Assembly: GCF_030457605.1 (NCBI RefSeq)
Contig: NZ_JAKDUR010000001.1
Span: 1 to 64,000 of the forward strand
Direction: 5' to 3'
Origin: Halomonas sp.
GTDB taxonomy: Bacteria; Pseudomonadota; Gammaproteobacteria; Pseudomonadales; Halomonadaceae
DNA: 64,000 nt
The first letter of the stretch is position 1; every line of letters starts with the position of its first letter. Position numbers and translations under genes: made by a program. Positions 28,314-37,332 of this stretch are shown piece after piece. A model generated the notes under the pieces. The model was not told the DNA's origin. It saw only the letters and a program-made list of their open reading frames with translations, and made no database searches.

Positions 28314-28723
28314 GGTGCCTCCTCGGGAAAGCTTTCAATCAAGCGGCACAGGCTGTGGCCGTCCGGCGTGCCGTCGGGCATGTCCTGCCAGCTGGCCAGC
28401 GCCTGTTCCATGCGTGCCGCCAGCGCCTCAAGCTCGGCAATGCGCGCGCGGATCTGGGGCAGCCGGCTGGCCAACAGGTCGCGCACCAGCGGGCAGGGCG
28501 AGTCACCCTGATCGGCATGGGCGAGAATCTCGCGAATCTCCCCAACGCTGAAGCCCAGCTTGCGCGCCCGCTGAATGAAGCGCAGGCGCTCAAGGTCGTG
28601 CCGGTCAAACAGCTGATAGCCGTTTTGCGGGTGTCGCGTGGGGGCGAGCAGCTGCTCGCGAGCGTAGTGGCGCACGGTTTCGGCCGTTACGCCGGCTTCT
28701 CGGGCAATTTCGCTGACTTTCAT
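28310..28723 (-). CDS. MerR-family metal-responsive regulator
   Basis: A 137-residue regulator with the MerR winged helix at the N-terminus ([18 protein letters not shown] and [20 protein letters not shown]) and a long dimerisation helix. Metal-ligand candidates are Cys77 ([10 protein letters not shown]) and Cys126 (HSLCRLIES). Cys77 occupies the place that is Ser77 in CueR and Cys79 in ZntR/PbrR, and CueR's C-x7-C loop is absent. So by sequence it resembles the ZntR/PbrR/CadR branch although it heads a copper-pump operon. It probably autoregulates from the promoter at 28782-28813. I leave the symbol blank because CueR versus CadR/ZntR identity is unclear. Confidence 0.9.
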   Translation of the reverse strand: MKVSEIAREAGVTAETVRHYAREQLLAPTRHPQNGYQLFDRHDLERLRFIQRARKLGFSVGEIREILAHADQGDSPCPLVRDLLASRLPQIRARIAELEALAARMEQALASWQDMPDGTPDGHSLCRLIESFPEEAP

Positions 28724-29054
28724 CCGTTTATCCTCTCTTGTTCTTGCCCAGCCGCCTGAGTAACAGGTGGTGCATATCCTTAGTGTAAAACCTTTGTGTT
28801 ACCCATAGGTCAATTCGAGGCCGTAACACCGGGAAAGAGAGGGGCAGAATTTTGGTAAGACTAAAGGATGAGAAAAAAACACAATAAAACGGTCGTTTGC
28901 CCTTGAACCTGTGCGCCGGGTGCGAGAAAAAGACACTAGGTTAAAAGTACTTACCAAGGCGACGGGATTCACACGTTCGGAAGGGTTCACCGCAAGCCAG
29001 ACTGCATCATCAATCAGGAAGCTGCATAACGATCATCGGGAAGAGAGGTTGACC
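28724..29054. other. Divergent intergenic region between merR-copA and fadL
   Basis: The 331-nt gap holds the MerR-type promoter at its merR-proximal side. Toward fadL I see an A/T-rich stretch near 28870-28890 and the fadL ribosome site (AGAGAGG), but no convincing sigma-70 pair for fadL. An open frame from 28911 in phase with fadL exists but lacks ribosome-site support. Confidence 0.7.
28782..28813 (-). promoter_or_regulatory. MerR-type promoter/operator with 20-bp spacer
   Basis: On the minus strand TTGACC (-35, 28813-28808) and TACACT (-10, 28787-28782) are separated by 20 nt, the lengthened spacer that MerR proteins correct by DNA distortion. Within it lies a 7-7-7 dyad, ACCTATG-N7-CAAAGGT (28790-28810), with 6 of 7 positions symmetric. 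The layout matches CueR sites (ACCTTCC-N7-GGAAGGT). It sits about 60 nt upstream of merR. Confidence 0.7.
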
Positions 29055-30443
29055 ATGAATAACAATATTAACCATGCCGCCAGAAACGATGCCAAACGGA
29101 CTTTTTACGTTAGAAAACTTGCACTGGTAGCGGCCGTTAGCGCCGCCGCCGTTGCCGGCCAGGCCCATGCCGGCGGTTTTCAGCTCAACGAACAGAGCGT
29201 CAGCGGCCAAGGCTACGGCCACGCCGGGCGCAGCTCCAACGTCGAGGATGCCACTATCGTATATGGCAACCCCGCAGGGATGTCGTTCCTTGATCGCGCC
29301 CAGGTGACGGCGGGTGGCACCTACCTGAAGGTCAATAACGACATCAGCAATGCTCGAGCGTCGCAAACTAGCCCGGCGTTCTTGCAGGCCACCGGTGGAA
29401 TAACTGATACGCTGCCGGTAGCGGGATCCAACGACGGCGACATGGTCGGCAACAAGGCGATTCCTTTTGCCTTCTATGTCCATCCGGTCAACGACCGGCT
29501 GGCCTTCGGCTTTGGCGTCTACGCGCCGTTTGGCTCCAAGACCGACTATGAAAGCGGGTTTCAAGGGCGCAATCAGGGCAACTACACCGAAGTCAAAGTC
29601 ATGACCGCGCAGCCCACGGTGTCCTACCGTTTTAACGACCAGTGGTCGGTGGGCGCCGGCGTCACCTATAACCGCGTTGACGGTGAGCTACGCCGCCAGG
29701 TGCCAGTGGTCACCCCCTTAGGCAGAAGCGAAGTGGACTCACGGGTTGAAGGCGATGATGAGGCCTGGGGCTACAACCTCGGGGTGATTTATCAGCCGGT
29801 GCCGGAAACCACGCTGGGGCTGACCTACCGTTCCAAGGTGGACTATAGTCTTGATGGCGATTTCACCGCGTCGTCGCCAGCTTTGGATCAGCTGGGCATT
29901 GGCACCGTAACTGATGACGCGACTCTAGACCTGACTACCCCGGAGACCGTCAACTTCTCCGTGACCCAGCAAATGACCGAGAAGCTCAAGCTGATGTTTG
30001 GCGCCTCCTGGGCGCGCTGGAGCCAGTTTGATAAGATTTTGGTAGAAGGTGGTGCGCGCGGTGAGATTACCAACGAGGTGCAGAACTACTCCAACTCCTG
30101 GGCCTTCGCCGTGGGCGGCGAATACCAGCTGACCCCGCAATGGGCGCTGCGCGCCGGGCTGAGCCTCGACCAGACGCCGAGCAATGACGAGCACCGCAGC
30201 GTGCGGATTCCGTCCGACGACCGGCGCATCTTTTCGCTGGGCGCCGGCTGGACGCCGATTGATGATCTGACGGTGGACGTGGCCTATTCCTACCTTACCG
30301 AGCGCAGCACCAGCATTGATCAGGAGAAAGAAGACGGTTTCACAGTAGCTGGGCAGAAAACGCCGCCGGTGACGTCTCGCTACTCCGCCGACTACAAAAA
30401 CGAAGCCCACGGCTTTGGTGCCCAGCTGACCTACCGCTTCTAG
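29055..30443 (+). CDS. Outer-membrane FadL/OmpP1-family transporter
   Basis: A 462-residue outer-membrane beta-barrel for hydrophobic compounds such as long-chain fatty acids. The ATG at 29055 after AGAGAGG gives a signal peptide ([16 protein letters not shown], cleavage after AHA) and a mature N-terminus GGFQLNEQS, matching the FadL hatch start. Barrel signatures include the early NPAGM motif and a C-terminal aromatic end (LTYRF) recognised by the BAM complex. It is a single gene with its own terminator. The substrate range is not defined by sequence. Confidence 0.9.
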   Translation: MNNNINHAARNDAKRTFYVRKLALVAAVSAAAVAGQAHAGGFQLNEQSVSGQGYGHAGRSSNVEDATIVYGNPAGMSFLDRAQVTAGGTYLKVNNDISNARASQTSPAFLQATGGITDTLPVAGSNDGDMVGNKAIPFAFYVHPVNDRLAFGFGVYAPFGSKTDYESGFQGRNQGNYTEVKVMTAQPTVSYRFNDQWSVGAGVTYNRVDGELRRQVPVVTPLGRSEVDSRVEGDDEAWGYNLGVIYQPVPETTLGLTYRSKVDYSLDGDFTASSPALDQLGIGTVTDDATLDLTTPETVNFSVTQQMTEKLKLMFGASWARWSQFDKILVEGGARGEITNEVQNYSNSWAFAVGGEYQLTPQWALRAGLSLDQTPSNDEHRSVRIPSDDRRIFSLGAGWTPIDDLTVDVAYSYLTERSTSIDQEKEDGFTVAGQKTPPVTSRYSADYKNEAHGFGAQLTYRF

Positions 30444-30471
30444 GCGCCACACCCTGCACTAATCTCACCAG

Positions 30472-30494
30472 ACCCGGCTGCGGCCGGGTTTTTT
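30472..30494 (+). terminator. Terminator after the FadL-family gene
   Basis: A 7-bp stem ACCCGGC/GCCGGGT with the stable loop TGCG is followed by six T residues. Confidence 0.9.
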
Positions 30495-30600
30495 GCCGGG
30501 TGCGTGTTTTTATGCGGATGTTGCCGGGCGATGGATGCGGGGCGCGTCGGGTTTCGCTACAATGCCCGTTTTGCCAAAGCCACATATCTGGGGCGCATTC

Positions 30601-31699
30601 ATGCTGGAAACCAACCCGATTCATAACCAAATCAAGGATCTGTCGGAGCGGACAGGCATTCTTAGGGGGTATCTTTGACTATGCCGAGCGTAAAGACCGG
30701 CTAGAAGAAGTAACCCGCGAGCTGGAAGACCCGGCCATCTGGAATGACCCGGACTATGCCCAGAAACTGGGTAAGGAGCGCGCGTCGCTGGATACCATCG
30801 TCACCACCATCGACACCCTTGAGCAGGGGCTTGGCGACAGCACAGACCTGCTTGAGCTGGCCGAGATGGAAGATGACGAAGCGACGGTGGATGAAGTTCG
30901 CAAAGAGCTGGACAGCCTTCAGGCGTCACTTGAGACGCTTGAGTTTCGGCGCATGTTTTCCGGCGACATGGATGAAAACAACGCCTACCTGGATATCCAG
31001 TCGGGCTCCGGCGGCACCGAAGCACAGGACTGGGCCAACATTCTGCTGCGCATGTACCTGCGCTGGGCCGAGCATCACGGCTTCAAGGCAGACATCACCG
31101 AAATTTCTGCCGGCGACGTCGCCGGAATCAAGTCGGCATCGCTGCATATTCAGGGCGACTATGCCTTTGGCTGGTTGCGCACCGAAACCGGCGTACACCG
31201 CCTGGTACGCAAAAGCCCGTTTGATTCGGGCGGCCGTCGCCATACGTCGTTTTCCTCGGTGTTTCTCTCCCCCGAGGTGGACGACAGCTTCGAGGTGGAT
31301 ATCAACCCCGCTGATCTGCGCACCGATACCTACCGCTCAAGCGGTGCGGGTGGCCAGCACGTCAACACCACCGACTCGGCCGTGCGTATCACCCACGAGC
31401 CGACCGGAGTGGTCGTGGCCTGCCAGAGCCAGCGCAGCCAGCACGCCAACCGCGATTTTGCCATGAAGCAGCTCAGGGCCAGGCTCTGGGAGCTTGAGAT
31501 GCAAAAGCGCAATGCGGCCAAGCAGGAAGCGGAAGACTCCAAGGCCGACATCGGCTGGGGCAGCCAGATCCGCTCCTACGTGCTGGACGACCAGCGCATC
31601 AAGGACCTGCGCACCGGCGTGCAGTCGAGTAACTGCGACAAGGTGCTCGACGGCGATCTGGATCAGTTTATCGTCTCCAGTCTCAAGCAGGGCTTGTAG
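30601..31699 (+). CDS. prfB: Peptide chain release factor 2 (programmed +1 frameshift)
   Basis: Terminates translation at UGA and UAA. The gene is in two frames: 30601-30675 (25 codons, ending CTT) and, after skipping T30676, 30677-31699, for 365 residues in total. The frame-0 TGA at 30676 is the autoregulatory stop. The second part has the stop-codon-reading SPF tripeptide ([10 protein letters not shown]) and the catalytic GGQ ([13 protein letters not shown]). A TACAAT -10-like element lies about 40 nt upstream, with no good -35. lysS follows after 69 nt, as in E. coli. Confidence 0.97.
30664..30679 (+). promoter_or_regulatory. RF2 programmed frameshift signal
   Basis: AGGGGG acts as an internal Shine-Dalgarno three nucleotides before the slippery CTT codon, followed by the in-frame stop TGA and C. 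The 16-nt signal is identical in layout to that of E. coli prfB, so low RF2 levels favour +1 slippage. Confidence 0.95.
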
Positions 31700-31768
31700 T
31701 GTTTGCAGCGCTGCGTTGCTGTCAGGGTTTTATCGATTTTTCAGGTTTATTATTGTAAGGGTGCCCGA

Positions 31769-33280
31769 ATGGCCAACCAGGATGCGTCTTTTGAGAACGA
31801 AAACCACTTGATCGCCGAGCGCCGCGCCAAACTTGCCGCGCGTCGTGAGAAGACCGCTGCTCAGGGGAAAAGCGCGTTTCCCAACGATTTTCGTCGCGAT
31901 AGCCTGAGCATCGAGCTGCAGGACGCGCTGGGTGACAAGGAAAAGGACGCGCTTGAAGCGCTTGACCAGCAGGCGTCAGTGGCCGGGCGTATCATGCGCA
32001 AGCGTGGCCCCTTCATCGTGATTCAGGACGTGGCCGGGCAAATTCAGCTCTACGTGGATAAGAAAGGCCTGCCCGAGGACGTGCTCGACGACGTCAAGGG
32101 CTGGGACATCGGCGATATCGTCGCCGGGCGCGGCCCGGTGCACAAGTCGGGCAAGGGTGATCTCTACGTCAAGATGGTCGACGCCTCGCTTCTGACCAAG
32201 AGCCTGCGCCCGCTGCCCGACAAGTTTCACGGCCTGACCGACCAGGAAGCCCGTTATCGTCAGCGCTACGTTGACCTGATCATGAACCCCGAGTCGCGCC
32301 GGGTGTTTGAAACTCGCGCGGCGATCATCAGTGCCATGCGGCGTTTTTTCGAGGATCGCGGTTTCATGGAAGTCGAAACCCCGATGCTGCAGCAGATCCC
32401 CGGCGGCGCCACGGCACGGCCGTTTATCACCCATCACAACGCGCTGGACATCGATATGTACCTGCGCGTGGCGCCGGAGCTTTACCTCAAGCGTCTGGTG
32501 GTGGGCGGTTTCGAGAAAGTCTTCGAAATCAACCGCAACTTCAGGAACGAAGGGCTTTCCACGCGGCATAACCCCGAGTTCACCATGGTCGAGTTCTACT
32601 GGGCCTACGCCGATTACAACGATCTGCTCGACATGACCGAAGCCATGCTGCGTGCCACTGCCGAGCAGGTGCTGGGTTCCACGCTGATTCCTTATCAGGG
32701 CGCCGAGTACGACTTCGGCAAACCGTTTGAGCGCATCACACTGCGCAACGCCATACTGACCCACGGCGACGGTATTGTGGACGCTGATCTGGATACGCTT
32801 GATGCCGCTCGTGCGCTGGCCGAAAAGCTGGGTATCGCGGTGAAGGACATCTGGGGGCTGGGCAAGCTGCAAACGGAAATCTTTGAAGAAGTCGCCGAGC
32901 ACAAGCTCGATCAGCCGACCTTTATCATCGAATATCCGGCCGAGGTCAGCCCGCTGGCGCGACGCAACGATGCCAATCCCTTCGTGACCGATCGCTTCGA
33001 GTTCTTTGTCGGCGGGCGCGAAATCGCCAACGGCTTCTCAGAGCTTAACGACGCCGAAGATCAGGCCGAACGCTTTAAAGAGCAGGCGGCGGAAAAAGAC
33101 GCCGGTGATCTTGAAGCGATGTATTATGATGCCGACTACGTGCGCGCGCTGGAATACGGTCTGCCACCGACCGCGGGCGAGGGCATCGGCATTGACCGGC
33201 TGGTCATGCTGTTTACCGACAGCGCTTCCATCCGGGACGTACTGCTGTTCCCGGCGATGCGTCCGGAAGCGGAAGGGTAA
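31769..33280 (+). CDS. lysS: Lysine--tRNA ligase, class II
   Basis: Charges tRNA-Lys. The ATG at 31769, with AAGG upstream, gives 503 residues. The N-terminal OB fold ([17 protein letters not shown]) binds the anticodon. The class II core has motif 2 ([18 protein letters not shown]) and motif 3 ([12 protein letters not shown]). The length is normal. Its position after prfB is the conserved gammaproteobacterial order. Confidence 0.97.
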   Translation: MANQDASFENENHLIAERRAKLAARREKTAAQGKSAFPNDFRRDSLSIELQDALGDKEKDALEALDQQASVAGRIMRKRGPFIVIQDVAGQIQLYVDKKGLPEDVLDDVKGWDIGDIVAGRGPVHKSGKGDLYVKMVDASLLTKSLRPLPDKFHGLTDQEARYRQRYVDLIMNPESRRVFETRAAIISAMRRFFEDRGFMEVETPMLQQIPGGATARPFITHHNALDIDMYLRVAPELYLKRLVVGGFEKVFEINRNFRNEGLSTRHNPEFTMVEFYWAYADYNDLLDMTEAMLRATAEQVLGSTLIPYQGAEYDFGKPFERITLRNAILTHGDGIVDADLDTLDAARALAEKLGIAVKDIWGLGKLQTEIFEEVAEHKLDQPTFIIEYPAEVSPLARRNDANPFVTDRFEFFVGGREIANGFSELNDAEDQAERFKEQAAEKDAGDLEAMYYDADYVRALEYGLPPTAGEGIGIDRLVMLFTDSASIRDVLLFPAMRPEAEG

Positions 33281-33434
33281 ACATCGGCCACCAGGTGGGC
33301 AAACGTTGGCATGTCGGCGTGTAAACGCCCATACTGACGTGGTTTAAAGTCCCGGTCTGAAAGACGCTGGTTTCAACATTCGATTTCGACGGTGAAAATC
33401 GTTCAGCCAGGCATCGCTTTGCAAGGAGAATCCC

Positions 33435-33821
33435 ATGAAACTGCTTAACCGCTCCGCCCTGAGCGTCCGGCCGACCCAGGAATTTGTGGACTGGATCAAC
33501 GCGCTTGAGCCGGCCATGGGAGAAGATGACCTGACGCTTGACGATGTCGAGCGTGAGAGCACCGTCTACCTGATTCCCGAGATGGACACGCCCGAGGCGC
33601 TTGAAGCCTACGTGCGCGAGCGCTACGTGGAAATTTTTGAAACCGAGCTGCGGGCCTGGGAAGAAGACGAGCGTCAGTGGCCGGAAGCGCTTGACTGGTC
33701 GCTGTTTCAGGATTTTTTGCGCATCGAGCACAGCTTTCTGGCCGTGGATCTTGATGATGAAACGGCGCTGGAAATCTCGGAAGTGGACGATGCGCTGTTG
33801 CTGGATAACGAACCGGACTAG
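33435..33821 (+). CDS. Conserved acidic small protein of unknown function
   Basis: A 128-residue protein that is strongly acidic (many Asp/Glu; the second half includes SEVDDALLLDNEPD at the end) and has no signal peptide or membrane helix. It is tryptophan-containing and helical in look (FVDWINALEP, LRAWEEDERQWPEALDW). AAGGAG lies 7 nt before the ATG. It stands alone between lysS (154 nt upstream) and a terminator pair, so it is a separate small transcription unit or the tail of prfB-lysS. I do not recognise the family with confidence. Confidence 0.8.
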   Translation: MKLLNRSALSVRPTQEFVDWINALEPAMGEDDLTLDDVERESTVYLIPEMDTPEALEAYVRERYVEIFETELRAWEEDERQWPEALDWSLFQDFLRIEHSFLAVDLDDETALEISEVDDALLLDNEPD

Positions 33822-33844
33822 GCGCCGTCTGAAAACCGGCTGGT

Positions 33845-33901
33845 GAGCCGGGCAGCACATGCCCGGCTCAAGGCATACCCAAACCGGCTGCGGCCGGTTT
33901 T
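33845..33901 (+). terminator. Tandem hairpins, the second an intrinsic terminator
   Basis: A 9-bp stem GAGCCGGGC/GCCCGGCTC (33845-33869) lacks a T run. It is followed 11 nt later by AAACCGGC-TGCG-GCCGGTTT and T (33881-33901), a short terminator of the same TGCG-loop type as that after the FadL gene. Confidence 0.75.
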
Positions 33902-33930
33902 CCTGTGTGTATTGCCCAAGGACTTTACCC

Positions 33931-35331
33931 ATGCGACTGTTTGAAACGCGGGACGGCGACGATGGCCTGCCCGGCCCCGAGCGCTTTCTTGCCGTGCTGG
34001 CGCTGGTCAGCGGCACGCTGATGGCGGTGGTGGATACCACCATGATCAACCTGGCGTTGCCCTCCATTGCCGTCGACCTCGACGTGACGCCGGCCCGGGT
34101 GGTGTGGGTCACCAATATCTTCCAGGTAGTGTGCGCGGCATTTTTACTGGTGTTTGCGGGCTTGAGCGAGCTGCTCACCCGCCGGCGCATCTACCTGTTC
34201 GGGCTGGGCACCTTTGTGCTGGCCGCGCTGGGGTCGGCGCTGTCGCCCAACCTGGAAACCCTGCTGGTGTTTCGCGCCTTGCAGGGGCTGGGGGCGGCCG
34301 CGACGCTTTCCATTGGCCCTTCAATCTACCGGCTGATTTTCCCTTCGCGCCTGTTGGGCAGTGCGCTGGGGCTCTCGGCGCTGGTGGTGGGCGGAGGTTA
34401 CGCCGCCGGCCCCACGCTTAGCGGGCTGGTGCTGTCGTTCACCCATTGGTCGTGGCTGTTTGCCCTTAACGTGCCGCTGGGGCTTGCCTCCTTTCTGCTC
34501 GCCCGCCACGCATTACCGAAAGAAACGCCGCGTCAGGGCAGTTTTGATGCCATCGGCGCGCTGTATTCCATGCTGATGCTCGCCGGCCTGTTTCTGACCA
34601 TGAACGCCATAGGGCACAGCGCGCCCGCCTGGCAGTGTACGGGCTTCGGGCTTGGCATGCTGTTGGCGGGTACGGCATTCATCCGCCGGCAGCGGCGCGC
34701 ACCCTATCCGCTGCTGCCGCTGCACCTGTTCCGCGAAAAACGCTTCACGCTGGCCGTGTCGGCTTCGGGGTTCGCTTTTATCGGCCAGGGGCTGGCGTTT
34801 GTGGCGCTGTCGTTTCTCTATCAGGAAAAAATGGGACTGAGCCCGTTGCTCACCGCCTGGCTGTTTACGCCCTGGCCGCTGGCGCTGATGGTGGTGGGGC
34901 CGTTGGCTGGGCGGTTGGCCGACCGGGTGAATCCCAGCGTGCTCTCCAGTGCTGGCCTGGGGCTTTTGATCGTGGGATTTGTGGCGCTGGCACTGGTGGA
35001 TGAAAGCACCGGGATTGCCGGCAGCCTGTGGCGTGTGGCGCTTTGTGGCATCGGCTTCGGGCTTTTCCAGCCGCCCAACAATCGCGAGATGATGGCCAGT
35101 TTGCCGGCGGAGCGTAGCGCCAATGCCTCCGGGGTAATGAGTACCACGCGCACCGTGGGCCAGTCGTTGGGTGTGGCGCTGGTCGGCGCGACGCTGGCGC
35201 TGGGGCTGGCGGTGCAGGTGACGCTGTGGCTGGGGGCGTTGACCGCGCTGTTATCATTGCTGGCAAGCGTGGCGCGGATTCCGCTGGCACGCCGGGCCAT
35301 GCGCGAGCCTTCATCGTCGCGTAGCGCGTAA
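33931..35331 (+). CDS. MFS transporter, DHA2-type (14 helices)
   Basis: A 466-residue inner-membrane exporter of the EmrB/QacA-like drug:H+ antiporter family. The N-terminal helix has the typical VVDTTMINLALPSIAVDL, with the Asp of motif D1, and the predicted helix count is about 14. Motif A-like SELLTRRRIYLFG and motif C-like GGGYAAGPTLSG are present. The ATG at 33931 has AAGGA 7 nt upstream; the frame's earlier ATG overlaps the terminator. There is no adaptor (EmrA) gene nearby and no adjacent regulator, so the substrate is unknown. Confidence 0.88.
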   Translation: MRLFETRDGDDGLPGPERFLAVLALVSGTLMAVVDTTMINLALPSIAVDLDVTPARVVWVTNIFQVVCAAFLLVFAGLSELLTRRRIYLFGLGTFVLAALGSALSPNLETLLVFRALQGLGAAATLSIGPSIYRLIFPSRLLGSALGLSALVVGGGYAAGPTLSGLVLSFTHWSWLFALNVPLGLASFLLARHALPKETPRQGSFDAIGALYSMLMLAGLFLTMNAIGHSAPAWQCTGFGLGMLLAGTAFIRRQRRAPYPLLPLHLFREKRFTLAVSASGFAFIGQGLAFVALSFLYQEKMGLSPLLTAWLFTPWPLALMVVGPLAGRLADRVNPSVLSSAGLGLLIVGFVALALVDESTGIAGSLWRVALCGIGFGLFQPPNNREMMASLPAERSANASGVMSTTRTVGQSLGVALVGATLALGLAVQVTLWLGALTALLSLLASVARIPLARRAMREPSSSRSA

Positions 35332-35384
35332 GCGCGTACAACTTGACGCCTGTTCCGCCATTGAATTCAGCCTGGGAGATAACC

Positions 35385-35693
35385 GTGACGCTGCAGACAC
35401 AGATCGAGCACAAACTTGAAGCGTTGGCACCGTCGGTACTGCAGGTGGAGAACGAAAGCCACCGCCACAACGTGCCGCCCAATTCCGAGACGCACTTCAA
35501 GGTCACGCTGGTCAGCCAGCAGCTTGACGGGCTCATGCCGGTCAAGCGCCATCAGCAGGTCTACAAATTGCTGGCCGACGAGCTTGCCGGCCCGGTACAC
35601 GCGCTGGCGTTGCACCTCTACACGCCGGCAGAATGGCAGGCACGTGGCGGCCAGCGCCCGGACTCGCCCGACTGTCGCGGCGGCAGCAAGTGA
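35385..35693 (+). CDS. bolA: BolA-family protein
   Basis: A 102-residue protein of the BolA/IbaG fold, which partners monothiol glutaredoxins in Fe-S handling and can act as a regulator of morphology. The GTG start at 35385 has GGGAG 7 nt upstream. Signature residues include ENESHRHNVP (with the conserved His pair), ETHFKVTLVS, the Phe-containing strand, and LMPVKRHQQVYKLLADEL; the ALALHLYTPAEW end fits BolA. Its TGA overlaps the GTG of the next gene. Confidence 0.92.
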   Translation: MTLQTQIEHKLEALAPSVLQVENESHRHNVPPNSETHFKVTLVSQQLDGLMPVKRHQQVYKLLADELAGPVHALALHLYTPAEWQARGGQRPDSPDCRGGSK

Positions 35694-36508
35694 ACCAGGA
35701 AGCCGTTCGCCGGCAGTATCTTGACGCCATGGGCATTACCACGCTGGCGTCGCGCTACTGCCTGCCCAACGCGCTGGAAACGCCCGCCTGCGAGTGGGAG
35801 CAGGCCTCGCCGCAGGCGCCTGTTTCGCACAGCCAGCGTCTGCATGCACTGCTTGATGATGCTCAGCAGGCCGAAGCTGATCGCCGCACCACCCCGCCCG
35901 AGCCAGCGGCCAATCCGGCCTCGCTCAAGGCGCTGCTGGATGAGGGTGCTCCGCAGGCAGAGCCACCGCCGGCACCTGTGGAGCAAGCGCTGCCCGTGCC
36001 TGCCCCGGAAAAGCCCCGCCAGCCGCTGACCTTTACATTGTCGTGCCTGTGCCTTGGCGGACGTTGGCTCAGCCTTCATGGTGGTGAGCTGACGGTCGAG
36101 CAGCGCAGCCTGCTGGCCAATGCCTACCACGCGGCGGGTATACCTGCGTCAGCCATGTCGGCCTGGCAGACCTTTACCTGGCCGCCGCTGGCCGATGGTC
36201 CCGCAGCGCAGGAACCGCTGCTTGAAGCGCAGGAAGGCCTGAGCGCCTTTGTCAGTGGCACGGCAAGCCGCAATGGCTGGGCGCCGACCCGAGTGTTGTG
36301 GTGGGCCGGGGATGACACCTCGCCGCTTGCCCGGGTGCTGGCTGCGCAGGAAGAGGGCGAGCAAGTGGTTTCGCAAACCCTGTCACTGCCGCTGTGGCAG
36401 GGCCCTGATCCGGCGTCACTGCTGAACGATGGGGCCGCCAAGCGCAGGCTCTGGCCGTTGCTGGTCAGGCTGGGTGAGGCGTGGCGCGAGGAGCAGGCAA
36501 GTGAGTGA
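35690..36508 (+). CDS. holD: Probable DNA polymerase III psi subunit (HolD-like), long form
   Basis: A 272-residue protein. The N-terminus (YLDAMGITTLASRYCLPNAL) resembles the clamp-loader-binding start of HolD (LQQLGITQW in E. coli). The C-terminus (LLNDGAAKRRLWPLLVRLG) resembles the HolD end, where a helix precedes LW. Between them is a low-complexity Pro/Ala/Glu linker of about 100 residues. E. coli HolD is only ~137 residues; Pseudomonas psi is also long. The gene order before rimI, overlapping it, is exactly that of holD-rimI in E. coli. The start is GTG inside the bolA stop. Identity is by position and weak motifs. Confidence 0.6.
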   Translation: MNQEAVRRQYLDAMGITTLASRYCLPNALETPACEWEQASPQAPVSHSQRLHALLDDAQQAEADRRTTPPEPAANPASLKALLDEGAPQAEPPPAPVEQALPVPAPEKPRQPLTFTLSCLCLGGRWLSLHGGELTVEQRSLLANAYHAAGIPASAMSAWQTFTWPPLADGPAAQEPLLEAQEGLSAFVSGTASRNGWAPTRVLWWAGDDTSPLARVLAAQEEGEQVVSQTLSLPLWQGPDPASLLNDGAAKRRLWPLLVRLGEAWREEQASE

Positions 36509-37022
36509 AAACGGGGCTGAACACAGCGTGGAGAGTAAAGTGGCAAACGGCGCCGAATGGCGGGTGGGACCTCTCGACTCTTGCGATGCCAGGCGGATCA
36601 TGTCGGGCGGCAGCATTACCGGCAGCGGTGCCATGGCCGGGGCGCTATGCGAGGCCATGGAAGCCCGGGATGGCCGGGTGCTGGGCGTCATGGGTGGTGG
36701 TACGCAAGGGCTGATCGGGTATGTCTGGCTGGCGCGTCTGCCGTTTGATGCCGAGATTCAGGCGCTAGGCGTGATGCCTGATTACCGCGGCCGCGGCGTC
36801 GGAAACGCGCTGATTAGCGCCGCCTGCAAGCTGGCCAGACGCTGGCAAAGCGAACGTCTGCTGCTGGAAGTCCGCGCGGGTAACGTGGCCGCGATTGCGC
36901 TATACCGGCGCCACGGCTTCAGCGAGGACGGGCGGCGTAAAAACTATTACCCCGCCGCGCCCGATAGCCACGACGCCGGTCGTGAAGATGCGCTGTTGAT
37001 GTCGTGTGCGCTGACGACTTAG
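36501..37022 (+). CDS. rimI: Ribosomal protein S18-alanine N-acetyltransferase RimI
   Basis: GNAT acetyltransferase that modifies the N-terminal alanine of S18. It begins at GTG 36501 (8-nt overlap with holD, GAGGAG upstream), giving 173 residues. The acetyl-CoA motif is VMPDYRGRGVGNALI, and motif B includes EVRAGNVAAIALYRRHGF with the catalytic-loop Tyr; NYYP follows. The first ~25 residues are an extra polar tail relative to E. coli RimI. Its TAG stop overlaps the TAA of the convergent zapB. Confidence 0.88.
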   Translation: MSENGAEHSVESKVANGAEWRVGPLDSCDARRIMSGGSITGSGAMAGALCEAMEARDGRVLGVMGGGTQGLIGYVWLARLPFDAEIQALGVMPDYRGRGVGNALISAACKLARRWQSERLLLEVRAGNVAAIALYRRHGFSEDGRRKNYYPAAPDSHDAGREDALLMSCALTT

Positions 37023-37201
37023 CTGCTGGTGTCGTCGAATTTCTGCAGCAGGCCGTTGAGGCGGCGCTCCCATTCTTCACGCTCCTGCTTGAGCGTCTGG
37101 TTTTCTTCGCGCAGCTCGTCGTTTTCCAGCTTGGACAGCTCAAGTGCCTCGACCGTGGCGGTAACTTTTTGCTCAAGCTGATTGAACAGTTCCTGGCTCA
37201 T
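37019..37201 (-). CDS. zapB: Cell division protein ZapB
   Basis: A 60-residue coiled-coil protein that links ZapA at the Z ring to MatP. The sequence MSQELFNQLEQKVTATVEAL, then ENDELREENQTLKQEREEW, then RRLNGLLQKFDD, follows E. coli ZapB (81 residues) at both ends and is shorter in the middle by about three heptads. AGGAG precedes the ATG by 6 nt; the longer frame from 37240 lacks a ribosome site. It overlaps the rimI stop (TTAG) and is convergent to it. A 130-nt gap to rsmD follows upstream. Confidence 0.85.
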   Translation of the reverse strand: MSQELFNQLEQKVTATVEALELSKLENDELREENQTLKQEREEWERRLNGLLQKFDDTSS

Positions 37202-37332
37202 GTTTTTCTCCTGACTAGTAAGTAACAGCGAAATAATCACGTGATGCAGCGTGGCCGACTGATGAAGCGCCGACCCTGAGTCACCGGGATGCGCTGAGCG
37301 TAACGCCCGCGCGTCGCCTCGGCAAGCGTGAC

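Noticed and set aside
25746-28511. Several plus-strand frames across copA and merR
   Set aside because: They are antisense shadows of copA and merR; the Ser/Ala/Arg-rich translations have no motif.
28911-29054. 48-codon N-terminal extension of the FadL-family gene
   Set aside because: The extension is polar and would bury the signal peptide. The ATG at 29055 has a ribosome site and directly precedes the signal sequence.
30500-30676. Alternative upstream reading frame for RF2
   Set aside because: The second frame is open upstream only by chance. The RF2 start is in the other frame and joins through the programmed shift.
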